64,000 bases of DNA from Clostridium peptidivorans (GTDB taxonomy: Bacteria > Bacillota > Clostridia > Clostridiales > Clostridiaceae). The notes under the pieces are model-generated. The model did no database searches. It was not told the origin of the DNA and saw only the letters and a list, made by a program, of their open reading frames with translations. Below are positions 33,079 through 39,922 of the stretch, piece after piece. Made by a program: the position numbers and the translations under genes. Positions within the stretch are counted from its first letter, which is position 1. Every line of letters starts with the position of its first letter. The stretch is from positions 24,135 through 88,134 of the forward strand of contig NZ_OAOD01000014.1 of the NCBI RefSeq assembly GCF_900205925.1, given 5' to 3'.

Positions 33079-33774
33079 CTAATCGTCTATAAATGCATTC
33101 AGTTCTTTTTTAATTTTTCTCCAATTTGGCAGAAATTTATCCATATAACCTATAAAGATATTATTATGACTCTTCTCAAGTAAATGAACTAATTCATGTA
33201 CAACAACATATTCAAGGCACTTTGGATGCTTTTTTGCTAGCTGTAAATTAAGCCATATGCGCTTATCTCTTACATTGCAAGTGCCCCAACGTGTTTTCAT
33301 ATTCTTAACTCCCCACTCCTCAGCTGTAACCCCTATGATCTTCTGCCATTTCTCTAAAAGCTTAGGTATTTCTCTTTTAATATTCTCACGATACCATTCA
33401 TTTAATACGTTTGCACGCCGCTCTATTGTACTTCTCTCACGTACTTGTAATATCAACTTGTCACCATTAATCTTTACATCATTACATCTATTTGAATAAA
33501 CTAGCTCAAGGGCATATTTCCCCCCAAAAACATACACACTTTCGCCTGAAACATATTCACGTTTACACTGTTTAGGTTGATTTTTATATTTTTCTTGATG
33601 TTTTTTTATCCATGATATTTTAGAAATAACAAACATTTTAATAGCTTCATCATTCATATTTTTTGGTGCTGAAACTTGTACTCCTCCTTGTGGAGCTTTC
33701 ACCCTCAAATATATATTTTTTATTTTCTTTTTCTGAACCTGAATTTCTATATCATCAATTATTAAGGTTGACAC
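33079..33774 (-). CDS. YgjP-like (DUF45/WLM-type) metallopeptidase domain protein
   Basis: A 231-residue soluble protein with the zinc-binding HELVHLLEKSH motif near the C-terminus and a conserved KTRWGTCNVRDKRIWLNLQL block in front of it, the standard DUF45 arrangement. E. coli YgjP has been reported as a nucleotide pyrophosphatase, so peptidase activity should not be assumed. The start is GTG 33774 (VSTLIIDDIEIQ), eight bases after GGAG; the upstream TTG lies in the leader. Single gene. Confidence 0.85.
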   Translation of the reverse strand: MSTLIIDDIEIQVQKKKIKNIYLRVKAPQGGVQVSAPKNMNDEAIKMFVISKISWIKKHQEKYKNQPKQCKREYVSGESVYVFGGKYALELVYSNRCNDVKINGDKLILQVRERSTIERRANVLNEWYRENIKREIPKLLEKWQKIIGVTAEEWGVKNMKTRWGTCNVRDKRIWLNLQLAKKHPKCLEYVVVHELVHLLEKSHNNIFIGYMDKFLPNWRKIKKELNAFIDD

Positions 33775-33900
33775 TTTATGTTCTCCTTTAATCGCCGCCA
33801 AGTTTATTTTTAATTCATTCTATGTAACTTTAAATTAAATATTATATTATTAACATTATATATTAAATAAAATTAATAATAAATAAGCTGCATATATGAA

Positions 33901-33935
33901 AAAAGGATGTAAGATATTAAAATCTCCATCCTTTT
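33901..33935 (-). terminator. Terminator after tcdA
   Basis: AAAAGGATG and CATCCTTTT close a stem with an internal loop, followed by six T on the minus strand. Confidence 0.75.
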
Positions 33936-33944
33936 AAATAATAA

Positions 33945-34709
33945 TTATTTGTTCATTCCTAATAAATCCTTTATAACTTCTCCCCCAATAATCATTCCAG
34001 CTACTGGAGGCACAAAAGAAATACTTCCTGGAATCTGTCTCTTTATAGAGCATCTCTTGCTGCTTTCTGCTGTGCAAACGCAACCGCCCTTGCAAGTTAC
34101 AACTTCGTCTTCTTTTGGCTTTGTTGGAATTTCCTCAGAGTACAATACCTTAAGTTTCTTTACTCCTCTTTTCTTAAGCTCATGTCTCATAACCTTAGCA
34201 AGAGGACAAACCTTTGTATTATATAAATCAGCAATTTTAAACTGGGTCGGATCAAACTTATTCCCTGTTCCCATAGAGCAAATAATCTTCTTGTTATGCT
34301 CCTGACACCAAAGTACAAGGGCAATTTTCGAGGAAACCGTATCTATAGCATCAACTACATAATCAACATCCTCAGTTATAATATCACCAATATTTTCCCC
34401 AGTAACAAAGGTTCTATGTGCTATAACATTACATTCTCTATTTATATCTAAAATTCTTTCCTTAGCAACCTCAACCTTAGGTTTACCTACAGTTTTTAGA
34501 GTGGCAATAATCTGTCTATTTATATTAGTTAAACAAACAGCATCGTCATCTACAATAACTATACTTCCAACTCCTGCTCTTGCAAGTGCCTCTACTGTGA
34601 AGCTTCCAACTCCACCAACACCAAATACTACAACTTTACTATTTTTAAGTCTTTCGAGGCCTTCCTTACCTACTAAAAGCTCCGTTCTTGACAATGAATG
34701 CTGAGCCAT
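33945..34709 (-). CDS. tcdA: tRNA threonylcarbamoyladenosine dehydratase
   Basis: A 254-residue E1-like enzyme that cyclises t6A to ct6A in tRNA using ATP. The adenylation fold begins VVVFGVGGVGSFTVEALARA, then VDDDAVCLTNINRQ, and DAIDTVSSK follows. The Cys-containing C-terminal part (CKGGCVCTAESSKRCSIKRQ) and PGSISFVPPVAGMIIGGEVI match TcdA/CsdL proteins. AAAGGAG precedes the ATG. Length is standard. Confidence 0.92.
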   Translation of the reverse strand: MAQHSLSRTELLVGKEGLERLKNSKVVVFGVGGVGSFTVEALARAGVGSIVIVDDDAVCLTNINRQIIATLKTVGKPKVEVAKERILDINRECNVIAHRTFVTGENIGDIITEDVDYVVDAIDTVSSKIALVLWCQEHNKKIICSMGTGNKFDPTQFKIADLYNTKVCPLAKVMRHELKKRGVKKLKVLYSEEIPTKPKEDEVVTCKGGCVCTAESSKRCSIKRQIPGSISFVPPVAGMIIGGEVIKDLLGMNK

Positions 34710-34831
34710 ATTCTTCTCTCCTTTAGTACTTTAATCAGTATATATTATATATCAACATCAGTGTAATTTAAATACTATAATTAAGCAATTTTTATAATAC
34801 ATATTTACAGTTAATTAAAACTATAAAAAAT

Positions 34832-34854
34832 ACCTAGAAGTATTTCTTCTAGGT
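34832..34854 (-). terminator. Terminator after the holin-like gene
   Basis: ACCTAGAAG and CTTCTAGGT pair perfectly around a five-base loop with six T following on the minus strand. Confidence 0.85.
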
Positions 34855-34863
34855 TATGCTAAA

Positions 34864-35166
34864 CTACTTATCTTTATGTGATTTTTGCTCTATAGGTTTA
34901 AATACCCATTCATAACCGCCTTGTGCCGTCATAGTTAATAAAATAGCATTAATAATCGTTAACATTAGTTTAGACATATCGAATGTATTTGACATAATTT
35001 GATAACCTATAATAATTATTAGTGCATATATAAATACTACATATTTTGTAGGCAGCCCTTTAAATACCTTATCAATTAATTCCTTAGTAAACTCAGTAAT
35101 AAGTACTACTACAGCCACCATACCTCCAAATGTTGAAAGATAGTCTAATGTTATTAAATTGTCCAT
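34864..35166 (-). CDS. Small holin-like membrane protein
   Basis: A 100-residue protein with three hydrophobic segments (about residues 10-26, 42-58, 66-84) and a charged tail (EQKSHKDK). The layout and the KELIDKVFKGLPTKY loop are like phage holins of Gram-positive bacteria. No endolysin or other phage gene is nearby, so it may be a domesticated holin or an unrelated small membrane protein. GGGGGA precedes the ATG. Confidence 0.5.
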   Translation of the reverse strand: MDNLITLDYLSTFGGMVAVVVLITEFTKELIDKVFKGLPTKYVVFIYALIIIIGYQIMSNTFDMSKLMLTIINAILLTMTAQGGYEWVFKPIEQKSHKDK

Positions 35167-35233
35167 AATAAAATCCCCCTAATAATTCTATTAAATTATA
35201 TTAATTTTAAGGAAATCTTATTACTAACTATAT

Positions 35234-35947
35234 TTATAAAATATGATTTCTTACAAAAACCAAAATATCTTTTGCCCCTGCTTTTGTTATAAATTCCTTT
35301 AAATAATTCAGCCCTTTATTAAAATCTATAATTTTATTAGACTTTATCTTTACTCTTCTTCTTTGTCTAGCAACTGCCATTTCAACATTTAAATTATTTA
35401 AGTTTATAATTTCTTTATGTTTAATATATTTTAATATTTCCATGGAAATTTCTTTACTAAGATCCTCAACTGAAAAATATGTATTTTTATCATTTCCTTC
35501 AAAGCATCTGTATATTATATTTTTTAAATTTTTATCTATATTCTCTGGATAATTATCCTCTATAAAAATATCTAATACTGTATGCGGCAGCTTACCTGTA
35601 GCCATAAAATACATAATCTTACCTAGGCTGTATAAATCATTTTGCTTACTAAACTTCCATAATCTATAATTTCTTAGACTATCATTCTTATTATATAGCA
35701 TGTGTGAATAGTCACCTTTTTCAACTATTTTAACCTGGTTGCTTTCCATAACAATTACATTATGTGGATTTAATTCTCTAAGTGTAAGAAAAAAATCTTT
35801 TTTATGAAATTCTTCTACGATATTACACAAATTTAATGTAATTTTATATATTTCATAAAGGTCTAATTCCTCTTTACCCCTTATATAATCCTCTAGTAGT
35901 TCTCCTTCTACCCGTTGTTTATCCTCAAAGTCTCTAGTATTATTCAC
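35234..35947 (-). CDS. Protein kinase-like protein lacking the N-lobe (probable pseudokinase)
   Basis: A 237-residue protein that aligns with the C-lobe of Hanks-type Ser/Thr kinases. The catalytic-loop equivalent is LTLRELNPHNVIVM, with Glu in place of the HRD Asp. The DFG position reads VEKGDYSH. Helix F is clear (SKQNDLYSLGKIMYFMATGK). The glycine-rich loop and the helix-C Lys/Glu pair are absent because the N-lobe is missing. The last 60 residues are basic (VARQRRRVKIKSNK). The start is GTG 35947 behind AAGGTGG. Phosphotransfer seems unlikely; a regulatory or scaffold role is inferred. Confidence 0.65.
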   Translation of the reverse strand: MNNTRDFEDKQRVEGELLEDYIRGKEELDLYEIYKITLNLCNIVEEFHKKDFFLTLRELNPHNVIVMESNQVKIVEKGDYSHMLYNKNDSLRNYRLWKFSKQNDLYSLGKIMYFMATGKLPHTVLDIFIEDNYPENIDKNLKNIIYRCFEGNDKNTYFSVEDLSKEISMEILKYIKHKEIINLNNLNVEMAVARQRRRVKIKSNKIIDFNKGLNYLKEFITKAGAKDILVFVRNHIL

Positions 35948-36058
35948 TTATATTCCACCTTCTGTGCTAAATCTCTTGTAACTTACTACCTTAGTATTAT
36001 ACGTATAAACTTATTATTTTTAAGGTGTACTTTCTTATTTAATAAAGGTTCAAAAAAT

Positions 36059-36094
36059 ATATCCCATTAATTCACTCAGAACTAAATGGGATAT
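36059..36094 (-). terminator. Terminator after the ferritin-like gene
   Basis: ATATCCCATT and AATGGGATAT pair around a 16-base loop and a run of T follows on the minus strand. Confidence 0.8.
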
Positions 36095-36113
36095 TATAAA
36101 TTACTACTGTCCA

Positions 36114-36590
36114 CTAATGTAATTCAGTTGCATTATTATTTTTATATTTTTCTATTATTTGTTTTACCCTTCTTAACTGATTATCATAGTCTCTTACAAC
36201 AGCCTTTACTTCATCTAATAAATTTAAGTCTAAATCCTTATTTTCATCTATAAATTTTTCTCCTTGGTATATACCCATTTCCATAGCCTTTACAGCATGC
36301 TCACAAACTTCTAGGTCTGTATTTACAGGAATTAATTTAATCTTCTCAAAGAACTCTGACATAGTCCCGATCAGTCCAAGAGTATCTGCTGCATTCCCGT
36401 CTATTTTTTCTATTCTATTAGTTATAGCTTCTTCATGTCTTTTGAAGGATTCTAAAATTACTTTCAACTCATTTTTAAGTTCTGAGTCTTCGGTCTTAGC
36501 AAGATAATCTTCAAAGGTGCTTCCACCCATATGTATTCCTTTTAAAAACTTATTCATCTCTTTTATATTATTTTCTGATTTTGCATGCAT
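36114..36590 (-). CDS. Ferritin-like (DUF2383-type) helical protein
   Basis: A 158-residue all-helical protein with acidic and His residues spaced like a four-helix bundle (KGIHMGGSTFEDYLAK, KVILESFKRHEEAI, EVCEHAVKAMEMGIYQGEKF). This resembles DUF2383/ferritin-like proteins of spore formers; metal binding is not certain. The start is ATG 36590 (MHAKSENN), seven bases after GAGGTG; the longer frame has no ribosome binding site. Single gene with its own terminator. Confidence 0.6.
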   Translation of the reverse strand: MHAKSENNIKEMNKFLKGIHMGGSTFEDYLAKTEDSELKNELKVILESFKRHEEAITNRIEKIDGNAADTLGLIGTMSEFFEKIKLIPVNTDLEVCEHAVKAMEMGIYQGEKFIDENKDLDLNLLDEVKAVVRDYDNQLRRVKQIIEKYKNNNATELH

Positions 36591-36747
36591 ACTTTTCACC
36601 TCACTATATTGTTTGCAATGAGAATTCTTATTATCCCACAGCATTCATTTCTTATAGGAATAATTGCTTATATATCTTCACAAAATAACTAAAGTGTATT
36701 AAAGCACTTTATATAAAATGCAAATGAAATATAATGAGGTGTTTATT

Positions 36748-36978
36748 ATGGATTTTACGAATATTAAAAAAGTAGAAGATTTAACTATTATGAGTGATAC
36801 AAATAAGCGACTAAAAGAGGGCTGGATGCTTATTGGCACATATACAAATAGTTATGATCCCCAATCCTATCCAGGCCAAAATACCTTTCACTATGTTGTA
36901 GGACTTCCAGATGGCGTTGCTTACACAGATACTCCTCAAAACACCTATTACGATCATCCAGAGGACCTTGAAATATAA
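36748..36978 (+). CDS. Hypothetical protein of 76 residues
   Basis: A small soluble protein I do not recognise. It starts at ATG 36748 with GAGGTG six bases upstream. It reads as a short helix (DTNKRLKEGWMLIGTY) followed by a strand-rich, aromatic half (FHYVVGLPDGVAYTDTPQN). The LKEGWxLIG element is reminiscent of small proteins with a DUF1737-like core, but the match is too short to assert. It is on the plus strand among minus-strand genes and shares a terminator with the DUF1905 gene. Confidence 0.55.
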   Translation: MDFTNIKKVEDLTIMSDTNKRLKEGWMLIGTYTNSYDPQSYPGQNTFHYVVGLPDGVAYTDTPQNTYYDHPEDLEI

Positions 36979-36999
36979 TACTTTATTATGACCATTAAA

Positions 37000-37048
37000 C
37001 AATTAAAAAACCCTAAAGTTTAAACACTTTGAGGGTTTTTTAATTGTT
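37000..37048. terminator. Bidirectional terminator
   Basis: A long stem (CAATTAAAAAACCCTAAAGT with its complement, one bulge) serves the converging genes at 36748-36978 and 37076-37351. Confidence 0.85.
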
Positions 37049-37075
37049 TGAAATTCTATTTTATTCAACTACAGA

Positions 37076-37351
37076 TTACTTTACAACAACTCTTTCTTTA
37101 ATTGTCACATTAACAGTATCTCCAGGCTGCTTGCCTATCTTTGCTCTAATATCCTTTCTGATTCCAAGTATATGGCAAGGTGTTTTGATTTTCACAAGAC
37201 TTCCCTCATAAACTACACCATCAAAAGTAGCTGTAACAGGTACTCTGCCCTTGCCGAACTCTTCCTTTACATCGAATGGAATTTCTATATAAGCACCATC
37301 AATATCAGGTACTTTCTTAATCTCAGCTTCAAATTCATATAATTTACTCAT
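37076..37351 (-). CDS. DUF1905 domain protein
   Basis: A 91-residue single-domain protein: [40 protein letters not shown] and [20 protein letters not shown]. This is the DUF1905 beta-barrel, related in shape to AbrB/swapped-hairpin folds and often linked to bacteriocin-protection proteins (YdeI/OmpD-associated). No partner is adjacent. Its function is unknown. Confidence 0.82.
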   Translation of the reverse strand: MSKLYEFEAEIKKVPDIDGAYIEIPFDVKEEFGKGRVPVTATFDGVVYEGSLVKIKTPCHILGIRKDIRAKIGKQPGDTVNVTIKERVVVK

Positions 37352-37479
37352 AATATAACCACTCTTTCTCTACATTTATAATTATTTTATCTTCTATAAA
37401 GCTTAACTTGCTATTGCTAAGATCCACAATAATATCTATACTAATATTATAACATCGAATAATTGTAAAATACGATAAA

Positions 37480-37510
37480 AAATATATATAAAATATATAT
37501 AAAATATATA
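37480..37510. repeat. 11-bp AT tandem repeat
   Basis: AAATATATATA occurs 2.8 times in tandem, 40 bases before the lysO-like start codon, possibly forming an UP-like or bendable promoter element. Confidence 0.7.
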
Positions 37511-37547
37511 ATTAAATAACTATTATCTTAAAAGGGAGGATTTTTAT

Positions 37548-37826
37548 ATGTGGAAAATTCTTTTATCCTTAGTGGTGGGGGCTGCTATAGGATATTTTTT
37601 TAATTTATCTAATAAACAAAAAAAGATAAATAGCAAAATTCAGCAATTTGCCGTAGTTTTTTTACTCTTTTCTATGGGAATTTCTGTTGGTGCAAATAAA
37701 TCAGTTATAGCTAACTTAAAAAACATAGGAACTACGGCTCTTACTTTTGCAATTTTAACATCTCTATTTAGTATAATATTTGTTTTTGTAGTGACAAACA
37801 AGTTCATGAAAGGGAGTGATTCTTAG
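37548..37826 (+). CDS. LysO-like transporter, N-terminal part (split gene)
   Basis: A 92-residue protein with three membrane segments (IGYFFNLSNKQKKINSKIQ, FLLFSMGISVGANKSVIANL) equal to the first third of LysO/YbjE (DUF340), a lysine exporter of about 299 residues in E. coli. AGGGAGG precedes the ATG. The stop overlaps the start of the second part by one base (TAGTG), so the halves are coupled. This two-gene form is a natural arrangement rather than a frameshift because each half has its own start and the junction falls between domains. Confidence 0.8.
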   Translation: MWKILLSLVVGAAIGYFFNLSNKQKKINSKIQQFAVVFLLFSMGISVGANKSVIANLKNIGTTALTFAILTSLFSIIFVFVVTNKFMKGSDS

Positions 37827-38422
37827 TGACAATTATTTTAGTTGCAGCTATGATAGGAGGAATTCTCTGCGGTTATTTTATCGTCCCAGAAAATATTGCA
37901 AACAATATAGACATTATTAGCAGTGCTGCACTTAATCTTACAATTTTATCCGTTGGAATTGGTGTTGGTTCAAATAAGAAACTTATAGGAGATTTAAAAA
38001 AGGCTGGATTAAAAATACTGTTAGTTCCTCTTTTCATAATTCTTGGAAGCTTTCTTGGTGGCATTATAACCTCGCTAATTTACAATTTACCCATTAAATC
38101 AGGTTTATCTATAGCCTCTGGCTTTGGGTGGTATAGTTTATCAGGAATAATGCTTACAACCCTGGATAGTGCTCATGTAGGAACCATAGCCCTTCTTACA
38201 AACATATTTAGGGAATTAATTGCGGTAATGTCTATTCCCATTATTGCATCAAAATTAAATCATTACACAACCATAGCTCCAGCAGGTGCCACATCTATGG
38301 ATACCACTCTTCCACTTATCTCAGAGGTTACTTCTCCCGAGATAACGGTAATATCTTTTTTAAATGGTGTAGTATTAAGTTCTTTGGTACCTATACTTAT
38401 TAGCTTTTTTTATGCACTATAG
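37826..38422 (+). CDS. LysO-like transporter, C-terminal part
   Basis: A 198-residue protein with about six membrane segments. The stretch LTILSVGIGVGSNKKLIGDL mirrors the SVGANKSVIANL element of the first part, indicating internal duplication, and ASGFGWYSLSGIMLTTLDSA is the LysO hallmark with buried polar residues. It starts at GTG 37826 overlapping the first half's stop, with GGGAG upstream. Together the two would form the full lysine exporter. No lysine riboswitch is visible upstream. Confidence 0.85.
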   Translation: MTIILVAAMIGGILCGYFIVPENIANNIDIISSAALNLTILSVGIGVGSNKKLIGDLKKAGLKILLVPLFIILGSFLGGIITSLIYNLPIKSGLSIASGFGWYSLSGIMLTTLDSAHVGTIALLTNIFRELIAVMSIPIIASKLNHYTTIAPAGATSMDTTLPLISEVTSPEITVISFLNGVVLSSLVPILISFFYAL

Positions 38423-38796
38423 AAAAAGTGCCACATTTTTAATGTTTAACTAGCAGTAGGGAATTTGCACCTAGGAAAGCGGTTCATTTCACTAAAAAGG
38501 GCTAATATTTATAAATTTAAGATACCTAAGCCTTCTAAACTCGCTATGGCTCAGACAGTAGAAGGCTCTATAAGGTATTTTAATTTTATAAATAAAGCCC
38601 TTTTAAAGCTCATTCAATGCTTTCTACGGTGCAAATCCCCTACTGTATTCAACATTAAAAATATCTTCATTTTAAAAATTAGTACATAAAATCGGAATAA
38701 TTGATACTAGTTCTTCACAAAATAAAGCATATGTGTGTCATACAAACCACTAACTAAAATCTTCAGGAACCTATCTAATAAAGCTGAGGAGGACAT
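38423..38796. other. Noncoding region filled by a long palindromic element
   Basis: Most of this gap is the inverted repeat at 38435-38662; the remaining 130 bases should carry the promoter of the DUF421 gene. No conserved RNA is recognised. Confidence 0.6.
38435..38662. repeat. 228-bp hairpin-forming inverted repeat (MITE-like)
   Basis: The arms run from 38435 to about 38538 and from about 38559 to 38662. The outer 12 bases (ATTTTTAATGTT) pair perfectly. CAGTAGGGAATTTGCACC pairs with its partner at 38628-38645 in 17 of 18 positions. AGCCTTCTA pairs near the loop, and AT-rich middle segments pair with small bulges. The loop is about 20 bases. It is far longer than a terminator and encodes no protein. 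Confidence 0.8.
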
Positions 38797-39483
38797 ATGC
38801 ATACAATATTTGAAACATCAACAAGGACTTTCATTGGATTTGTAGTGTTATTAATTTTGACTCGCTTACTTGGTAAAAAACAACTAAGTCAGATAACCTT
38901 TTTTACTTACATAACAGGGATTGCTTTGGGGAATATAGCTGGAGATATGGTAGTACATAGAGACATAAAACTTATAGATGGTGTAACAGGTCTTATTGTA
39001 TGGTCTATTTTAACTTTTATTGTTGAACTTATAAGTTTAAAATCATCTAAAGCAAGGATATATCTTGATGGTGAACCTACCATCGTCATTAAAAAGGGAA
39101 TCATCATGCAAAAGGAATTAGCTCAGCAAAGATTAAATATGGATGATCTTACAATGCTGTTACGACTTAATAATGTTTTTTCTATACAAGATGTTGATTA
39201 CGCAATACTGGAACCCAATGGTGAGTTAAGTGTATTAAAAAAGCCTTTACTTGAATCTGTTATAAAAAAAGATATGAAAATTAAACCAGATAATCGAATG
39301 TATTTACCTACAGAAATTATAGTTGATGGGAAATTAGTAGAAAAAAATTTAAAGGAATTAAATATCAATGATGAATGGGTATTTGATCAAATAAAAAAGT
39401 CAGGTATAAATTCAGTTAAAGATGTTTTCTTTGCTGAATTACAAAGCGATGGGACCCTTTATTTAAGCAAAAAAATAAGTTGA
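38797..39483 (+). CDS. DUF421 (YetF/YcaP-like) membrane protein
   Basis: A 228-residue protein with three N-terminal membrane segments (TFIGFVVLLILTRLLGKKQL, FTYITGIALGNIAGDM, VTGLIVWSILTFIVELISLK) and a soluble C-terminal domain carrying the family motif ARIYLDGEPTIVIKKGII and MDDLTMLLRLNNVFSIQDVD then YAILEPNGELSV. Spore formers have several homologues, some made in sporulation; biochemical role unknown. GAGGAGG precedes the ATG. Confidence 0.88.
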   Translation: MHTIFETSTRTFIGFVVLLILTRLLGKKQLSQITFFTYITGIALGNIAGDMVVHRDIKLIDGVTGLIVWSILTFIVELISLKSSKARIYLDGEPTIVIKKGIIMQKELAQQRLNMDDLTMLLRLNNVFSIQDVDYAILEPNGELSVLKKPLLESVIKKDMKIKPDNRMYLPTEIIVDGKLVEKNLKELNINDEWVFDQIKKSGINSVKDVFFAELQSDGTLYLSKKIS

Positions 39484-39499
39484 TAAACGAATAAATAAT

Positions 39500-39541
39500 A
39501 AAATACCTCATCAGTTCTTATTTGAACTTATGAGGTATTTT
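39500..39541. terminator. Terminator after the DUF421 gene
   Basis: AAAATACCTCAT and ATGAGGTATTTT form a perfect 12-bp stem; the inner part can also pair (CAGTTC with GAACT). A T-rich end follows. Confidence 0.82.
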
Positions 39542-39551
39542 AAATTGCAAC

Positions 39552-39586
39552 ATCCAAAATATCCTAGAAGTCTGACCCCTCATTAA
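39552..39586. repeat. 35-bp repeat at a gene end, copy 1
   Basis: Matches 39888-39922 in 29 of 35 positions. On the minus strand both copies start at the TAA stop codon (TTAATRAGGGG) and continue YCAGAC. Confidence 0.7.
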
Positions 39587-39771
39587 TTTTGTTTTTCAAC
39601 TATTTTATTTATAATTTTTTCTTCCACAAGCTCACTTTTACTAAAGCCTTTTCTAAAATATCTTATTTGTTTATATTTAGTTCCGTTCATCTCAAAATCT
39701 AAAACATCTATTCTCTCTCCACTGTAAACTACAGGTTCCTTTTCACCTTTTAAAAATACATGTATTTCCAT
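39583..39771 (-). CDS. Hypothetical protein of 62 residues
   Basis: A small soluble protein, MEIHVFLKGEKEPVVYSGER at its start, strand-rich with a helical, Lys/Glu-rich end (SELVEEKIINKIVEKQN). I do not recognise it; it has a small-barrel look. Only a weak ribosome binding site (AAGGATG) lies before the ATG. The stop codon falls at the start of a 35-bp repeat also found after the next gene. Confidence 0.5.
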   Translation of the reverse strand: MEIHVFLKGEKEPVVYSGERIDVLDFEMNGTKYKQIRYFRKGFSKSELVEEKIINKIVEKQN

Positions 39772-39887
39772 GATTCAAGCACATCCTTAATTATATATTT
39801 ATCTAAAATCATTATATATATTAAATTTGTTATCTTCAATTGTTTATAGCTAAAAATTTTCTTGGAGAATAATTATTCCTCTAGGTT

Positions 39888-39922
39888 ATCCATAATATCC
39901 CAGGTGTCTGGCCCCTTATTAA
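39888..39922. repeat. 35-bp repeat at a gene end, copy 2
   Basis: Second copy of the stop-codon-associated repeat, at the end of the histidine kinase gene. Minus-strand core GGGGCCAGACACCTGGG contains a small dyad. Confidence 0.7.

Noticed and set aside
34864..35166. Prophage remnant around the holin-like gene
   Set aside because: No integrase, endolysin, capsid or attachment sites are nearby; a single small membrane protein is not enough.
37352..37547. Lysine riboswitch upstream of lysO
   Set aside because: The leader is AT-repeat rich and too short, and lacks the conserved five-helix junction motifs.
37548..38422. lysO as a frameshifted pseudogene
   Set aside because: Each part has its own start with a ribosome binding site, and the one-base overlap gives translational coupling, so a natural split gene is more likely.
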